A DNA stretch of 64,000 nt from contig NZ_AMGO01000052.1 of NCBI RefSeq assembly GCF_000299575.1, positions 62,001 to 126,000 of the forward strand. The letters run 5' to 3'. Shown one piece after another: positions 51,835 to 61,510 of this stretch (positions within the stretch are counted from its first letter, which is position 1; each line of letters begins with the position of its first letter). This stretch comes from Oceaniovalibus guishaninsula JLT2003 (lineage in GTDB: Bacteria; Pseudomonadota; Alphaproteobacteria; Rhodobacterales; Rhodobacteraceae). Under the pieces are notes generated by a model. That model was not told the DNA's origin and did not search any database. It was given only the letters and a program-made list of their open reading frames with translations. The position numbers were made by a program, and so were the translations under genes.

Positions 51835-53241
51835 ATGAGCAGGCAGGACATGCTGAAGAGAATGAAGGACGAGGATGTCGAATACCTCGACATCCGGTTC
51901 ACCGATCCGCGCGGCACGTTGCAGCATGTGACCGTCTGCGCCGATCAGGTGGACGAGGACTTCCTGGAAGACGGGTTCATGTTCGACGGCAGCTCGATCG
52001 CGGGCTGGAAAAGCATCGAGCAGTCCGACATGAAGCTGATGCCCGATCCCGGCAGCGCCTATATCGACCCGTTCTATGCCGAACGCACGATGGCGGTGCA
52101 TTGCACCGTGCTGGAACCCGACACCAACGAACGCTATGGCCGCGATCCGCGCGGCACCGCGCGCAATGCCGAGGATTACCTGCGTTCGACCGGGATCGGC
52201 GATACCGCCTATTTCGGCCCCGAGGCCGAGTTCTTCCTGTTCGACGACGTGCGCTTTTCGGTGTCGATGAACAAGGTCAGCTATCACGTCGATGCGCAGG
52301 ACGGCGCGTGGAACAGCGACACGTCTTTCGAGATGGGCAATATGGGCCACCGGCCCGGCATCAAGGGCGGCTATTTCCCGGTCAACCCCATCGACGACGC
52401 GCAGGATCTGCGCGCCGAGATGCTGACGACGATGAAGCGCATGGGCATGAAGGTGGACAAGCACCACCACGAGGTCGGATCGTGCCAGCATGAACTGGGC
52501 ATGATCTTCGGCACGCTGTGCCATCAGGCCGACGAGATGCAGAAGCACAAATACGTCATCCAGAACGTCGCGCATGCCTATGGCAAGTCGGCGACGTTCA
52601 TGCCCAAGCCGATTTCGGGCGATAACGGGTCGGGGATGCATGTGAACATGTCGATCTGGAAGGACGGCAAGCCGCTGTTCGCGGGCGACAGGTATGCCGA
52701 CCTGAGCGACGAGGCGCTGTGGTATATCGGCGGCATCCTGCGCCACGCCAAGGCGCTGAACGCCTTCACCAACCCCACGACCAACAGCTACAAGCGGCTG
52801 ATACCGGGGTTCGAGGCGCCGGTGCTGCGGGCCTATTCGGCGCGCAACAGGTCGGGCTGCATCCGCATCCCGTGGGCCGAATCGCCGAAAGCCAAGCGGG
52901 TCGAGGCGCGGTTCCCCGATCCGGCGGCGAACCCCTATCTGGCGTTCTCGGCGCTGCTGATGGCGGGGCTGGACGGCATCCGCAACAAGATCAACCCCGG
53001 CGAGGCGATGGACAAGGATCTCTACGATCTGCCGCCCGAGGAGCTGGCCGACATCCCGACCGTCTGCCATTCGCTGCGCGAGGCGCTGGGCGAGCTGGAG
53101 GCGGACATGGATTTCCTGACGGCGGGGGACGTATTCTCGAAAGACCAGATCGAGGGCTACATGGATCTGAAATGGAAAGAGATCTATGCCTACGAGCACA
53201 CGCCGCATCCGGTCGAGTTCAAGATGTATTATTCCTGCTGA
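51835..53241 (+). CDS. glnA: Glutamine synthetase type I
   Basis: A 468-residue GSI enzyme making glutamine from glutamate and ammonia. [23 protein letters not shown], the ammonia and metal sites ([26 protein letters not shown]), and the [13 protein letters not shown]-site segment are present. Tyr397 in [11 protein letters not shown] is the adenylylation site, so activity should be controlled by GlnE. It lies 32 bp after glnB with AGAGAGAGG before the ATG, and a strong terminator follows. Confidence 0.98.
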   Translation: MSRQDMLKRMKDEDVEYLDIRFTDPRGTLQHVTVCADQVDEDFLEDGFMFDGSSIAGWKSIEQSDMKLMPDPGSAYIDPFYAERTMAVHCTVLEPDTNERYGRDPRGTARNAEDYLRSTGIGDTAYFGPEAEFFLFDDVRFSVSMNKVSYHVDAQDGAWNSDTSFEMGNMGHRPGIKGGYFPVNPIDDAQDLRAEMLTTMKRMGMKVDKHHHEVGSCQHELGMIFGTLCHQADEMQKHKYVIQNVAHAYGKSATFMPKPISGDNGSGMHVNMSIWKDGKPLFAGDRYADLSDEALWYIGGILRHAKALNAFTNPTTNSYKRLIPGFEAPVLRAYSARNRSGCIRIPWAESPKAKRVEARFPDPAANPYLAFSALLMAGLDGIRNKINPGEAMDKDLYDLPPEELADIPTVCHSLREALGELEADMDFLTAGDVFSKDQIEGYMDLKWKEIYAYEHTPHPVEFKMYYSC

Positions 53242-53258
53242 TTGCGGGAAATGACGAG

Positions 53259-53286
53259 AAAGGGGCGCCTGCGGGTGCCCCTTTTT
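53259..53286 (+). terminator. Rho-independent terminator of glnBA
   Basis: AAAGGGGCGCC (53259-53269), loop TGCG, then GGTGCCCCTTT (53274-53284), an 11-bp stem with one G-T pair, ending in five T residues. It lies 17 bases after the glnA stop. Confidence 0.85.
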
Positions 53287-53514
53287 GCTGTCGGCCGATG
53301 GATTCGTGCGGGTTTCTGCCCGCCGGACACGCGATGTTGTCAGGACTTGATTGAAACCGGGGCGGTTTTCGGCGCAAATCGTTAACGGCAGCATTGCGGA
53401 CATGGCCGGCCCTTTTCGGGGTTTGTCACGTCCTCATCCCCTGGCCGCCGCGATTGGGCCGCAATCGTCGCTCATCCCGTGTTGCAGCCCGACCGAGACA
53501 TCAGCGAGGCCGAC

Positions 53515-53964
53515 ATGGACGACGCCCATCCCAACGTGACCGCGACCCTGCATTATCCGCCGGGCCGCACACCCCCCGTCTGGGCGGTCGAACGGCCGGT
53601 GGTCTGGGCGCTGCGGCGGCTGAAGCTTGCGCTGCGCGACCACCGCATCGACGCCACGGCATCGCGGGTGCGGCTGGCGACCGACGCGGCCGAGATCGTG
53701 CTGGCATCGGGCGCAGACCGGGGCGTCGCGGACGGCATCGTGCTGACCGTGCGGCCCAGGGGCGCGACGGATGCGGCGATGGCGGCCGATCTGGCGCGTG
53801 CTCTGTTGCGCCGGATCGAGGGCTGCCATCCGGTGCGGGCGGTGTTCTGGCATCCCACGCTTGACGGCACCGTCAAGGCCCTGTCGCCCCTGCGGCGCGA
53901 AGCGCTGCGGGCCATCGCGCGCGACAAGGATGTGGGGCTGCTTGCGCTGCGCCTTCACGCGTGA
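53515..53964 (+). CDS. Conserved-looking hypothetical protein
   Basis: A 149-residue protein I do not recognise. It is soluble, with no signal peptide or membrane helix, and has an Arg/Ala-rich C-terminal half (DLARALLRRIEGCHPVRAVFWHPTLDGTVKAL). ATG 53515 has GAGG six bases upstream; a GTG 12 codons earlier is possible. Coding is supported by an open frame of good length and codon use like its neighbours, but similarity evidence is lacking. Its last 25 or so bases are echoed in the repeat that follows. Confidence 0.6.
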   Translation: MDDAHPNVTATLHYPPGRTPPVWAVERPVVWALRRLKLALRDHRIDATASRVRLATDAAEIVLASGADRGVADGIVLTVRPRGATDAAMAADLARALLRRIEGCHPVRAVFWHPTLDGTVKALSPLRREALRAIARDKDVGLLALRLHA

Positions 53965-54027
53965 CGCGCCCGCCCGAGGATGGGGGCGAAACCGCGGGAG
54001 GCCGGCTTATGGACGGTCGCGTTCCGG

Positions 54028-54150
54028 CATGACGCGCGCGTCCGAAGGTTTGGAGCGGCTGGCACTGCACGCTTGCCCATGACGCGCGCGCCGCAAGGAG
54101 TGGAGCGGCTGGCATCGCGCCTTCACGCATGGCGCGCCTTTCGGAGGCCG
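54028..54150. repeat. Degenerate 50-bp tandem repeat, about 2.5 copies
   Basis: Two 37-bp blocks at 54028-54064 and 54078-54114 match except for 5 positions and are exactly 50 bp apart; a third block starts at 54128, again 50 bp on, and is cut by the hflX end. Each starts CATGRCGCGC and the first two share TGGAGCGGCTGGCA. A related stretch (GCGCCTTCACGC) also occurs in the last codons of the upstream gene at 53949 and at 54117. No function is evident; it occupies the gap between the unknown gene and hflX. Confidence 0.65.
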
Positions 54151-54151
54151 G

Positions 54152-55402
54152 TCAGAGATCGTGGAAGCGGCGCGCCTGACGGGCGGTCCAGTTGACGGTC
54201 AGGTGATTGCCGTCCTCGGACTGACGCTCGTCCTCGACCACGCCCTGTTCGTAAAGCCAGGCGCGCCGCTTGCCGGCGGCATGGGGCAGAACCAGCGTCT
54301 TGCGCATCCGCGCCTCGTCCAGCGCGGCGGTGATCGCGGCGGTCAGCGTGTCGATGCCCGCCCCGGTCAGCGCCGACAGGATCAGCACGTCGTCGCGCCG
54401 CGCGGCCTGCGCGGCGGTGGCGGATGCGGCGTCTTCGGCCAGTAGGTCGGCCTTGTTCCACACCTCGATCCGCGGGGTCGCGTCGTCCACGCCCAGTTCG
54501 GTCAGGATCGCCTCGACATCGCGGGCCTGCGCTTCGGTTTCGGGATGGGCGATGTCGCGGACATGGACGATCAGATCGGCGGCCAGAACCTCCTCCAGCG
54601 TGGCGCGGAAGGCGGCGACAAGCTGGGTCGGCAGGTCGCTGATGAATCCGACCGTATCCGACAGGATGATTTCGGCGCCTGATGGCAGGTCGATGCGCCG
54701 CATGGTCGGATCCAGCGTGGCGAACAGCATGTCCTTGGCCATCACGTCCGCGCCGGTCAGGCGGTTGAACAGCGTCGATTTGCCCGCGTTGGTATAGCCG
54801 ACCAGCGCCACGATCGGATAGGGCACCTTGGCACGCGCCGCGCGGTGCAGTTCGCGCGTGCGCACCACCTTGTCGAGCTGCTTGCGCAGGCGCACGATCT
54901 GGTCGTCGATGGCGCGGCGGTCCGCCTCGATCTGCGTCTCGCCGGGACCGCCAACGAAGCCCAGTCCGCCGCGCTGGCGTTCCAGGTGGGTCCAGGCCCG
55001 CACCAGTCGCGTGCGCTGATAGCTAAGCGCGGCCATTTCCACCTGAAGCACGCCCTCGCGGGTGCGGGCGCGGTCGCTGAAGATTTCGAGGATCAGGCCG
55101 GTTCGGTCCAGAACCTTGACCGACCATTCCTTTTCCAGATTGCGCTGCTGCACGGGGCTGACCGGCCCGTCGATCAGCACGAGGCCCACATCGTCGGCCT
55201 CGATCCGGGCCTTGAGTTCGGCCAGCTTGCCGGTGCCGAACAGATGGCCCGGATGCGCGCGCGGCAGGCGCACCACCTCGCCGCCCGCGACGTCGAGATC
55301 GGGAAGCGCCGCAGCAAGGGCCAGCGCCTCGCCCAGCGCGGGGCCGGCCGGGCGGCGGTCGCGGTCTGTCTGGATGTCGGGATGCAGGACCAGGGCGCGC
55401 AT
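54152..55402 (-). CDS. hflX: Ribosome-associated GTPase HflX
   Basis: A 416-residue GTPase that splits stalled or hibernating 70S ribosomes. The N-terminal HflX domain has HPGHLFGTGKLAELKARIE and a helical linker with QRGGLGFVGGPGETQIEADRR; the G domain has P-loop GYTNAGKST near residue 200, DTVGFISDLP and NKADL. ATG 55402 (MRALVLHPD) is preferred; a TTG four codons upstream is possible. The hfq-hflX order is widely conserved. Confidence 0.94.
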   Translation of the reverse strand: MRALVLHPDIQTDRDRRPAGPALGEALALAAALPDLDVAGGEVVRLPRAHPGHLFGTGKLAELKARIEADDVGLVLIDGPVSPVQQRNLEKEWSVKVLDRTGLILEIFSDRARTREGVLQVEMAALSYQRTRLVRAWTHLERQRGGLGFVGGPGETQIEADRRAIDDQIVRLRKQLDKVVRTRELHRAARAKVPYPIVALVGYTNAGKSTLFNRLTGADVMAKDMLFATLDPTMRRIDLPSGAEIILSDTVGFISDLPTQLVAAFRATLEEVLAADLIVHVRDIAHPETEAQARDVEAILTELGVDDATPRIEVWNKADLLAEDAASATAAQAARRDDVLILSALTGAGIDTLTAAITAALDEARMRKTLVLPHAAGKRRAWLYEQGVVEDERQSEDGNHLTVNWTARQARRFHDL

Positions 55403-55424
55403 CGGGCCGCTCAACCCCGCGCCA

Positions 55425-55664
55425 TCAGGACGGTTCTTCGCTTTCGTAAAGGCTGATCGGCTGGCTGGGCATGATGGTGGAAATGGCGCCCTTGAAGACC
55501 AGTTGCGACTGCCCGTCGCGGCGCAGCAAGACGCAGAAATTGTCGAACCACGTGATGACGCCCTGAAGCTTCACGCCGTTGATCAGGAAGATCGTGACGG
55601 GAACCTTGGTCTTGCGCACATGATTGAGGAAAGTCTCCTGCAGGTTCTGCTTTTCGGCGGCCAT
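55425..55664 (-). CDS. hfq: RNA chaperone Hfq
   Basis: A 79-residue Sm-like protein forming a hexamer that pairs small RNAs with mRNAs. Sm1 has [30 protein letters not shown] and Sm2 the signature YKHAIST in the variant [14 protein letters not shown] (His is replaced by Gly-Ala, a change seen in some alphaproteobacteria). AAGGACAG precedes the ATG. In Rhodobacter relatives Hfq affects nif and photosynthesis genes. Confidence 0.96.
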   Translation of the reverse strand: MAAEKQNLQETFLNHVRKTKVPVTIFLINGVKLQGVITWFDNFCVLLRRDGQSQLVFKGAISTIMPSQPISLYESEEPS

Positions 55665-55792
55665 CGGCTGTCCTTGCGTTTCTTATCGTTGGCGGCCCGC
55701 ATCGGGGCCGCGGGCGGCTGGCATGTCGGCGCGACTATGGGGGCGGTCCGCCCGATATTCCAGCCGTAATCGCGCGGGCGCGCGGCGATCCG

Positions 55793-57310
55793 CTAGCCGC
55801 GCCAGAATTCGCGGTTGAACAGCGCAATCAGCGCCAGCGTTTCCAGCCGCCCCAGCACCATCGCCACCGCCAGGATCAGGCGCGCGGGATCGCCCATGGC
55901 CGAATAGAGGATCGGCGTGTCGGGGGCCGCCGCCGCCAGCGGCCCCGTCGTGGACAGCGCGGCGATGGTCAGCACCACCGCCCCTTCGAAGTCGATGCCC
56001 GCCAGGGTCAGCGCCGCCATAACCAGCGTGATGCTGAGCGCGAAGAGCATGAAGAATATCCAGGCAAGATAGGCCCCCAGCCGGCGAAGCTGACGCGCGC
56101 CGCCGGTGCCCGACGATCCGACCGACGAGGGCGAGACCAGCTTTTCCAGTTCGCGCTGGCCGTGGCGGGCCAGCGCATAGATGCGCAGCAGCTTGACCCC
56201 GCCCGCCGTGGTGCCGACCCCGCCGCCGACCAGCGCCAGCCCCATCAGCGCGAGGCCGGGCGTCTGCAACCCCGACCAGGCGCGCGACGCGTCGAACGCC
56301 GCCGAGGTGAAGCCGGTGGTCGTCAGGAACGATAGCGTGGTGAACAGCGCCCCCCAGAGCGCGCGAAGGGCCGCCACCGGATCGCCTGCCGCCCGCCCGT
56401 CGAGCGCGCCCCACCAGTGACGCAGGAACAGCACCACCGGCACGGCGAGGACGATGGCGGCGGCCAGCCGGATTTCGGGATCGCGCAGCAGGCGGCCGAC
56501 GGCGCCCCGCCCGCCGCCATCGTCAGTGAAGGTCAGCCGCGACACCGCGAAGACCAGGAAGATCAGGACGATCGCTTCGGGCAGAAGGCCCGCCGCCCCC
56601 GGCCCGTTCGCCGCGACGATGCCGCTGGTCGACATCGTGGACAGCGCGATCATCGCGCCGTCGAAGGGCCGCAGCCCGGCGATGACCAGCGCGATCCACA
56701 GCACCAGCGTCAGCCCGCCATAGATGGGGATCAGCCGCGCCGCCTGCCGCGTCAGCCTGTCCGACGTATCGACCGGCCGCGACCCGCGCGACAGGCTGTC
56801 GCCGACGCCGATCTGCCCGGTCGAGACCACTTCGAACCCGCCGAGATTCAGCGGCGCCAGGATCGCCGCGGCGCTGACCCACATCAACAGCCCGCCCAGC
56901 CAGCCGACCAGCCCGCGCCAGAGGTGCAGCGTTTCGGGCAGGACGCGCGGCCCGTCGAAGACGCTGGCGCCCGTGGTGGTCAGGCAGCTTATCATCTCGA
57001 ACCAGGCGGCGACGAAGCGGACGTTTCCCGCGCCCTCGTAAAGCGGCACGGCCAGAAGTGCGGGCAGCAACGACAGCGCGCCCGCCAGCGACAGAAGCTG
57101 CGCGCGGATCGGGTGGCGCGAGGGACGCGCGCCCACCGCCAGCGCCAGCATCGCGAAGATGATGCAGAACAGCAGCCCCGAATAAAGGAAAGCGCGCGCC
57201 ACGGCCAGGTCGCGGACCTGCCAGCCGTGGATGGCCGGCACGAACATCGCCAGCGCGCCGATCCCGCCCAGAAGCAGGATGAACGGCAGCCGGAGGAGAT
57301 GCGCGCCCAT
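55793..57310 (-). CDS. trkH: Trk potassium uptake protein TrkH
   Basis: A 505-residue K+ channel-like subunit with about ten to twelve helices and four pore loops: SCLTTTGASVFDG, STMSTSGIVAANGPG, SFLTTTGFTSAAFD and AALSTTGPLAAAAPD. These loops form the selectivity filter. It needs the cytoplasmic gate TrkA, whose gene ends 2 bp upstream. First ATG MGAHLLRLPF. Confidence 0.93.
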   Translation of the reverse strand: MGAHLLRLPFILLLGGIGALAMFVPAIHGWQVRDLAVARAFLYSGLLFCIIFAMLALAVGARPSRHPIRAQLLSLAGALSLLPALLAVPLYEGAGNVRFVAAWFEMISCLTTTGASVFDGPRVLPETLHLWRGLVGWLGGLLMWVSAAAILAPLNLGGFEVVSTGQIGVGDSLSRGSRPVDTSDRLTRQAARLIPIYGGLTLVLWIALVIAGLRPFDGAMIALSTMSTSGIVAANGPGAAGLLPEAIVLIFLVFAVSRLTFTDDGGGRGAVGRLLRDPEIRLAAAIVLAVPVVLFLRHWWGALDGRAAGDPVAALRALWGALFTTLSFLTTTGFTSAAFDASRAWSGLQTPGLALMGLALVGGGVGTTAGGVKLLRIYALARHGQRELEKLVSPSSVGSSGTGGARQLRRLGAYLAWIFFMLFALSITLVMAALTLAGIDFEGAVVLTIAALSTTGPLAAAAPDTPILYSAMGDPARLILAVAMVLGRLETLALIALFNREFWRG

Positions 57311-57312
57311 GT

Positions 57313-58689
57313 TCAGAAGAAGTCGATCGAGACCTGGAACAGCTTTTCGACCGCCGGCACGTCGTCGGCCAGCGCGAACAGCACGATCACGTCGCCTTCC
57401 TCGATCCGGGTGGCGCCGACGGGGCGCAGCACGTCGAAGCCCTTGACCACCGCGCCGACCAGCGCGCCTTCGGGGAAGTCGATGTCGCGGATCAACTGGC
57501 CGGCGATGGGCGAGGTCGAGAGAACCTGCGCCTCGATCACCTCGGCCTCGGCGTCGCCGATGGAATAGACGCCGCGCACGCGCCCGTGGCGGATGTGCCG
57601 CAGGATCGAACTGACGGTGGTCGAGCGGGGGTTGATGTAGGCGTCAACGTCCAGCGGCGCCAGAAGGGGCTGCAACGTGGGATCGTTGATCAGGCAGATC
57701 GACATGCGGCAGCCCGCCGATTTGGCCCGCACCGAGGTCAGCAGGTTGGTCTTGTCGTCGTCGGTCACGCACAGCACCGCGTCGGCCTTGGCGATGCCCG
57801 CCTCGGACAGCAGATCCATGCTCATCCCGTCGCCATGCAGCACGATGGTGCGTTCCAGCGCGTCGGCGGCGATCTCGGCGTTGTGGCGGTCGCGCTCGAT
57901 CATGCGGGCGCGGATGCGTTCCGGCCGCCCCTCCAGCGCGCGGGCGACCGCCAGCCCGACATTGCCGCCGCCGATGATGACCACCCGTTCCTGCCGCTTG
58001 ACCGATTTGCCGAAGATTTCCATCGCGCGGTTCACGTCGTCGCGGTGCGACACGAAATAGATCTGGTCGTCCTGGAACAACTGGTCGCCGGGGCTGGGCA
58101 CGAAAAGCCGCCTGCCCCGCCGCACACCCACGACGATGGTGCGCAGCGTCGAAAAGAGGTCCGTCAACTGCTTGAGCGGGGTGTTCAGCACCGGGCAGTC
58201 GGCATCCAGCACGATACCCAGCAGCTGCACCCGCCCGTCCACGAAACTTTGCGTGTCGAAGGCGGCGGGGGCGGCCAGACGGCGCAGCGCGGCCTCGGCC
58301 ACTTCCTTTTCGGGCGAGATGACCACGTCGATGGGCATGTGATCGCGCCGGTAGAGGTCGGAATAGATCGCGGTCAGATAGCTTTGGGCGCGCAACCGGG
58401 CGATCTTGCGCGGCACGGCAAAGACCGAATGGGCGACCTGGCACGTGACCATGTTCACCTCGTCCGAATGGGTGGCGGCGACGATCATGTCGGCGTCCCG
58501 CGCGCCCGCCCGGTCGAGGATGTCGGGATAGCTGGCATGCCCCGCGATCCCCTGCACGTCGAGGATGTCGGTCGCCCGGCGTACCAGGTCGGCGTTGTTG
58601 TCCACGATGGTGATGTCGTTGCGTTCGCCCGACAGGTGACGGGCGATCTGCCAGCCGACCTGACCCGCGCCGCAGATGATGATCTTCAT
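57313..58689 (-). CDS. trkA: Trk system potassium regulator TrkA
   Basis: A 458-residue cytoplasmic gating protein with two RCK_N (GAGQVGWQIARHL at residue 6; IGGGNVGLAVARAL near 240) and two RCK_C domains. The Rossmann folds bind NAD(H) or ATP to control TrkH. Both nucleotide loops are intact. Part of the ntrX-trkA-trkH-hfq-hflX neighbourhood; a lipoprotein and hydrolase gene intervene before ntrX. Confidence 0.95.
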   Translation of the reverse strand: MKIIICGAGQVGWQIARHLSGERNDITIVDNNADLVRRATDILDVQGIAGHASYPDILDRAGARDADMIVAATHSDEVNMVTCQVAHSVFAVPRKIARLRAQSYLTAIYSDLYRRDHMPIDVVISPEKEVAEAALRRLAAPAAFDTQSFVDGRVQLLGIVLDADCPVLNTPLKQLTDLFSTLRTIVVGVRRGRRLFVPSPGDQLFQDDQIYFVSHRDDVNRAMEIFGKSVKRQERVVIIGGGNVGLAVARALEGRPERIRARMIERDRHNAEIAADALERTIVLHGDGMSMDLLSEAGIAKADAVLCVTDDDKTNLLTSVRAKSAGCRMSICLINDPTLQPLLAPLDVDAYINPRSTTVSSILRHIRHGRVRGVYSIGDAEAEVIEAQVLSTSPIAGQLIRDIDFPEGALVGAVVKGFDVLRPVGATRIEEGDVIVLFALADDVPAVEKLFQVSIDFF

Positions 58690-58778
58690 GCGAAGCCCAC
58701 GATGCTGACGCCCATTGCGCCGCTTGCAAGGCGCGCCGCGTGGCGTATCCTTCGCACGAATAGTCGCGGGGACCGGAA

Positions 58779-59243
58779 ATGAAAAGGTTTGCCCTTCTGG
58801 GGGCGCTGATGCTGGCGGGTTGCGCGCCCTATTCGGGCTATTACCGCGCCGGGGCCACGACCGGCGCGATGGAGGCGGCGTTGACCGAATGCCAGGTCGC
58901 GGCCGTCCAGCGCGTGCCGCCCAACACCCAGTTGCGCCGGACGCCCATCCTCCAGACCCAGCCCGCGCGCGTCTATTGCAAGGACGACCGCTGCATCGCC
59001 TATCCCGCGCGGTATGCCGGCGGGCGGGCCTATACGACGGATGTGAATGCCGGGCTGCGGGGGCGCGTCGTGCGGCAATGCATGGCGCGCGAGGGCTATC
59101 GCCCGGTGACGGTGCCGCTTTGCGGGTCCGACGTGCCCGAGGCGCTGCGCCGGACGGCGCAGACCCGGATGCCGCCTTTGGGACCGAATGTCTGTTCGGT
59201 GCGCGGACAGGACGGACGCTACGGATTCGTCGTCACGGGCTGA
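58779..59243 (+). CDS. Hypothetical lipoprotein
   Basis: A 154-residue protein with a lipoprotein signal (MKRFALLGALMLAGC, lipobox LAGC at Cys15) and six other cysteines (Cys37, CKDDRC, MARxx, LCGSD, NVCSV), suggesting disulfides in the periplasm. The YPARYAGGRAYTTDVNAGLRGRVVRQCMAREGY segment has the look of conserved roseobacter lipoproteins, but no function is known. It stands alone on the plus strand between trkA and the hydrolase, and its 3' end overlaps the hydrolase gene by 25 bp. Confidence 0.75.
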   Translation: MKRFALLGALMLAGCAPYSGYYRAGATTGAMEAALTECQVAAVQRVPPNTQLRRTPILQTQPARVYCKDDRCIAYPARYAGGRAYTTDVNAGLRGRVVRQCMAREGYRPVTVPLCGSDVPEALRRTAQTRMPPLGPNVCSVRGQDGRYGFVVTG

Positions 59244-60082
59244 TCCGTCAGAAATCCGTCGAGGGCGGGCAGGAACAGATCGGGGCGTTCGCGCATCGGC
59301 CAGTGCCCCGCGTCGAGTTCCAGCAGACGCGCGCCGGGAACGAGCCGTGCCGCCCGCCGCGCGTGGCGGGGCGGGATCAGCCGGTCGGCGGCACCGTGGA
59401 TCAGCAGGGTCGGCGCGACGATCCGCCCCAGCATCGGCGTGAGGTCGGATTTCAACCCGTCCGCGCCCAGCTCGGCCGCCAGAAAGTCATCGAAGCTGCG
59501 CCGCGCAGACTGATCGCGGGCGACGGCGACCAGATCGCGGAACGCCGCGTCGGTGACGCGGGCGGGGTCGGCATAGGTCGCGGCCAGCCCCGCCCGCGCC
59601 AGCGGCCCGCCGCGCGCGGCGATGGCATAGACCAGCCGCGCGCCGCCCTGCCGCAAGAACAGCCGCGCCAGCCCTTCGGCAGGCAGGTGCGCCATCAGGC
59701 CATAGGCGCTGGCCGGCACAAGACGCCGCACACGCGCCGGGCGGTGAATCGCCAGCCACAGGGCCATGCCGCCGCCCATCGACACGCCGGCCACGTCCGC
59801 GCGCGCCACGCCCACCGCATCGAGGAACCGGTCCAGCCAGAGGCCCAGATCGGTCAGATCGTGGGGGCGCCCGAACCCCGCGCTTGCGCCGTAGCCGGGC
59901 AGATCGGGAACGATCACCCGATATCTGCCGCGCAGGGCGGCGATGGTGGACCGCCACGTCATTTCAGCATGGTCAAACCCGCCGCCATGCAGCAGCACCA
60001 GCGGCGTGCCGGCCTTCGGCCCCTCGTCCACATAGGCCGCCTCGCGCCCCGCGACGGTGACGAAGCGGTCGGCGAAGGGCAT
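59219..60082 (-). CDS. Alpha/beta-fold hydrolase
   Basis: A 287-residue hydrolase with the full catalytic set: oxyanion region LLHGGG (residues 30-35), nucleophile Ser101 in GVSMGG, Asp233 in HGAADRLIPP and His260 in DAGHWPM. It belongs to the MhpC/epoxide hydrolase-like group; the substrate is unknown. Starts 3 bp after the ntrX stop, so it may be cotranscribed with ntrYX, and overlaps the convergent lipoprotein gene. Confidence 0.82.
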   Translation of the reverse strand: MPFADRFVTVAGREAAYVDEGPKAGTPLVLLHGGGFDHAEMTWRSTIAALRGRYRVIVPDLPGYGASAGFGRPHDLTDLGLWLDRFLDAVGVARADVAGVSMGGGMALWLAIHRPARVRRLVPASAYGLMAHLPAEGLARLFLRQGGARLVYAIAARGGPLARAGLAATYADPARVTDAAFRDLVAVARDQSARRSFDDFLAAELGADGLKSDLTPMLGRIVAPTLLIHGAADRLIPPRHARRAARLVPGARLLELDAGHWPMRERPDLFLPALDGFLTDQPVTTNP

Positions 60083-60085
60083 GGC

Positions 60086-61510
60086 CTAGCCGCCGGATTC
60101 CGTGAAGGCCGGCGCGCCCAGGCTGGCCACGCGGCCGCCGGGCCGGGACGTGGTGACGACCCCCAGCGATTTCAGCTTGCGGTGCAGCGCGCTGCGTTCC
60201 ATGCCGACGAAGTTGGCGGTGCGGCTGATATTGCCGCCGAAGCGGTTGATCTGGGTCAGCAGGTATTCCTTTTCGAACAATTCGCGCGCCTCCCGCAGGG
60301 GCAGCGTGGCGAGGCTGCCGGCCAGCACGACGCGGCCCTCGTCTTCGGGGGTGGCGCCGCCGGTGCCCGGCAGTTCGGCGGCCGCGATCTCGGCCCGACT
60401 GTCGCCCAGGATCAGCACCCGTTCCATCATGTTCTTCAACTGGCGCACATTGCCCGGCCACAGCATCGTCTGAAGCTGGGCCACGGCCTCGTCCCCCAGA
60501 TTGCGCAGGGGCAGGCCCTGCGTGCGGTTGAAAAGACGCAGGAAGAAGCGGGCGAGTTCGGGAATATCCTCGCGCCGCTCGTCGAGGCTGGGAACCTCGA
60601 TCGGGACGACGGCCAGCCGGTGATAGAGTTCCTGACGGAACCGCCCCTCGGCGATCTCGACATTCAGGTCGCGGGTGGTCGAGCTGATGACCCGGATATC
60701 GACGCGCACCTTGTCGGTGCCGCCGACGCGCTGGAACGACTGATCGACCAGCACGCGCAGGATCTTCGACTGGGTGCCGGCGGGCATGTCGGCCACCTCG
60801 TCGAAATAGAGCACGCCGCCATCGGCCTGTTCCAGCAGACCCTGCTCGATCCCGCGTTCGGGGCTTTCGCGGCCGAACAGCGTTTCCTCCATCCGTTCGG
60901 GATCGACGCTGGCGGCGGCGATGCTGACGAAGGGGCGGTCCCTGCGGCCCGAGCTGGCATGGATATACCGCGCGGCGAGTTCCTTGCCGGCGCCCGCGGG
61001 GCCGGTCAGCATCACCCGCCCGTTCGATTTCGTGACCTTGTCGAGTTGCGATTTCAGCGCCCGGAAGGCCGCGCTGCCGCCGATCAGTTCGGCTGGCTCG
61101 GCGTCGCGGCGGCGAAGCTGCACGTTTTCGCGGCGCAGGCGCGAGGTTTCCATCGCGCGGTTGATGACGACCGTCAACTGGTCGATGTTGAAGGGTTTTT
61201 CGATGTAATCGTAGGCGCCCTGCTTCATCGCGGCGACGGCGATCTCGATATTGCCGTGACCCGAGATGATGATGACGGGCACGCCCGGATGATCGCGGCG
61301 GGCCAGCTTGAGGATGTCGATCCCGTCCATGTCGCTGTCCTTGAGCCAGATGTCGAGGATCATCAGCGCGGGGGGCGATTCGGCGATCCGGGCCAGGCAT
61401 TCGGCCGAATTGGATGCCAGCCGGGTCGCGTGCCCCTCGTCCTGAAGGATGTCCGAGATCAGTTCGCGAATGTCGCGTTCGTCGTCCACGATCAGAATGT
61501 CACCGCTCAT
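60086..61510 (-). CDS. ntrX: Response regulator NtrX
   Basis: A 474-residue NtrC-family regulator. The receiver has phospho-acceptor Asp53 (MILDIWLKDSD), the AAA+ domain has Walker A GPAGAGKE at 170-177 and Walker B GGVLYFDE at 232-239, and a C-terminal Fis-type helix-turn-helix (IGMERSALHRKLKSL). At the usual GAFTGA position (about 214-221) it reads RESPERGI, so it probably does not activate sigma54, as typical for NtrX. NtrYX regulates nitrogen, redox or envelope genes in Alphaproteobacteria. ATGA overlap with ntrY. Confidence 0.92.
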   Translation of the reverse strand: MSGDILIVDDERDIRELISDILQDEGHATRLASNSAECLARIAESPPALMILDIWLKDSDMDGIDILKLARRDHPGVPVIIISGHGNIEIAVAAMKQGAYDYIEKPFNIDQLTVVINRAMETSRLRRENVQLRRRDAEPAELIGGSAAFRALKSQLDKVTKSNGRVMLTGPAGAGKELAARYIHASSGRRDRPFVSIAAASVDPERMEETLFGRESPERGIEQGLLEQADGGVLYFDEVADMPAGTQSKILRVLVDQSFQRVGGTDKVRVDIRVISSTTRDLNVEIAEGRFRQELYHRLAVVPIEVPSLDERREDIPELARFFLRLFNRTQGLPLRNLGDEAVAQLQTMLWPGNVRQLKNMMERVLILGDSRAEIAAAELPGTGGATPEDEGRVVLAGSLATLPLREARELFEKEYLLTQINRFGGNISRTANFVGMERSALHRKLKSLGVVTTSRPGGRVASLGAPAFTESGG

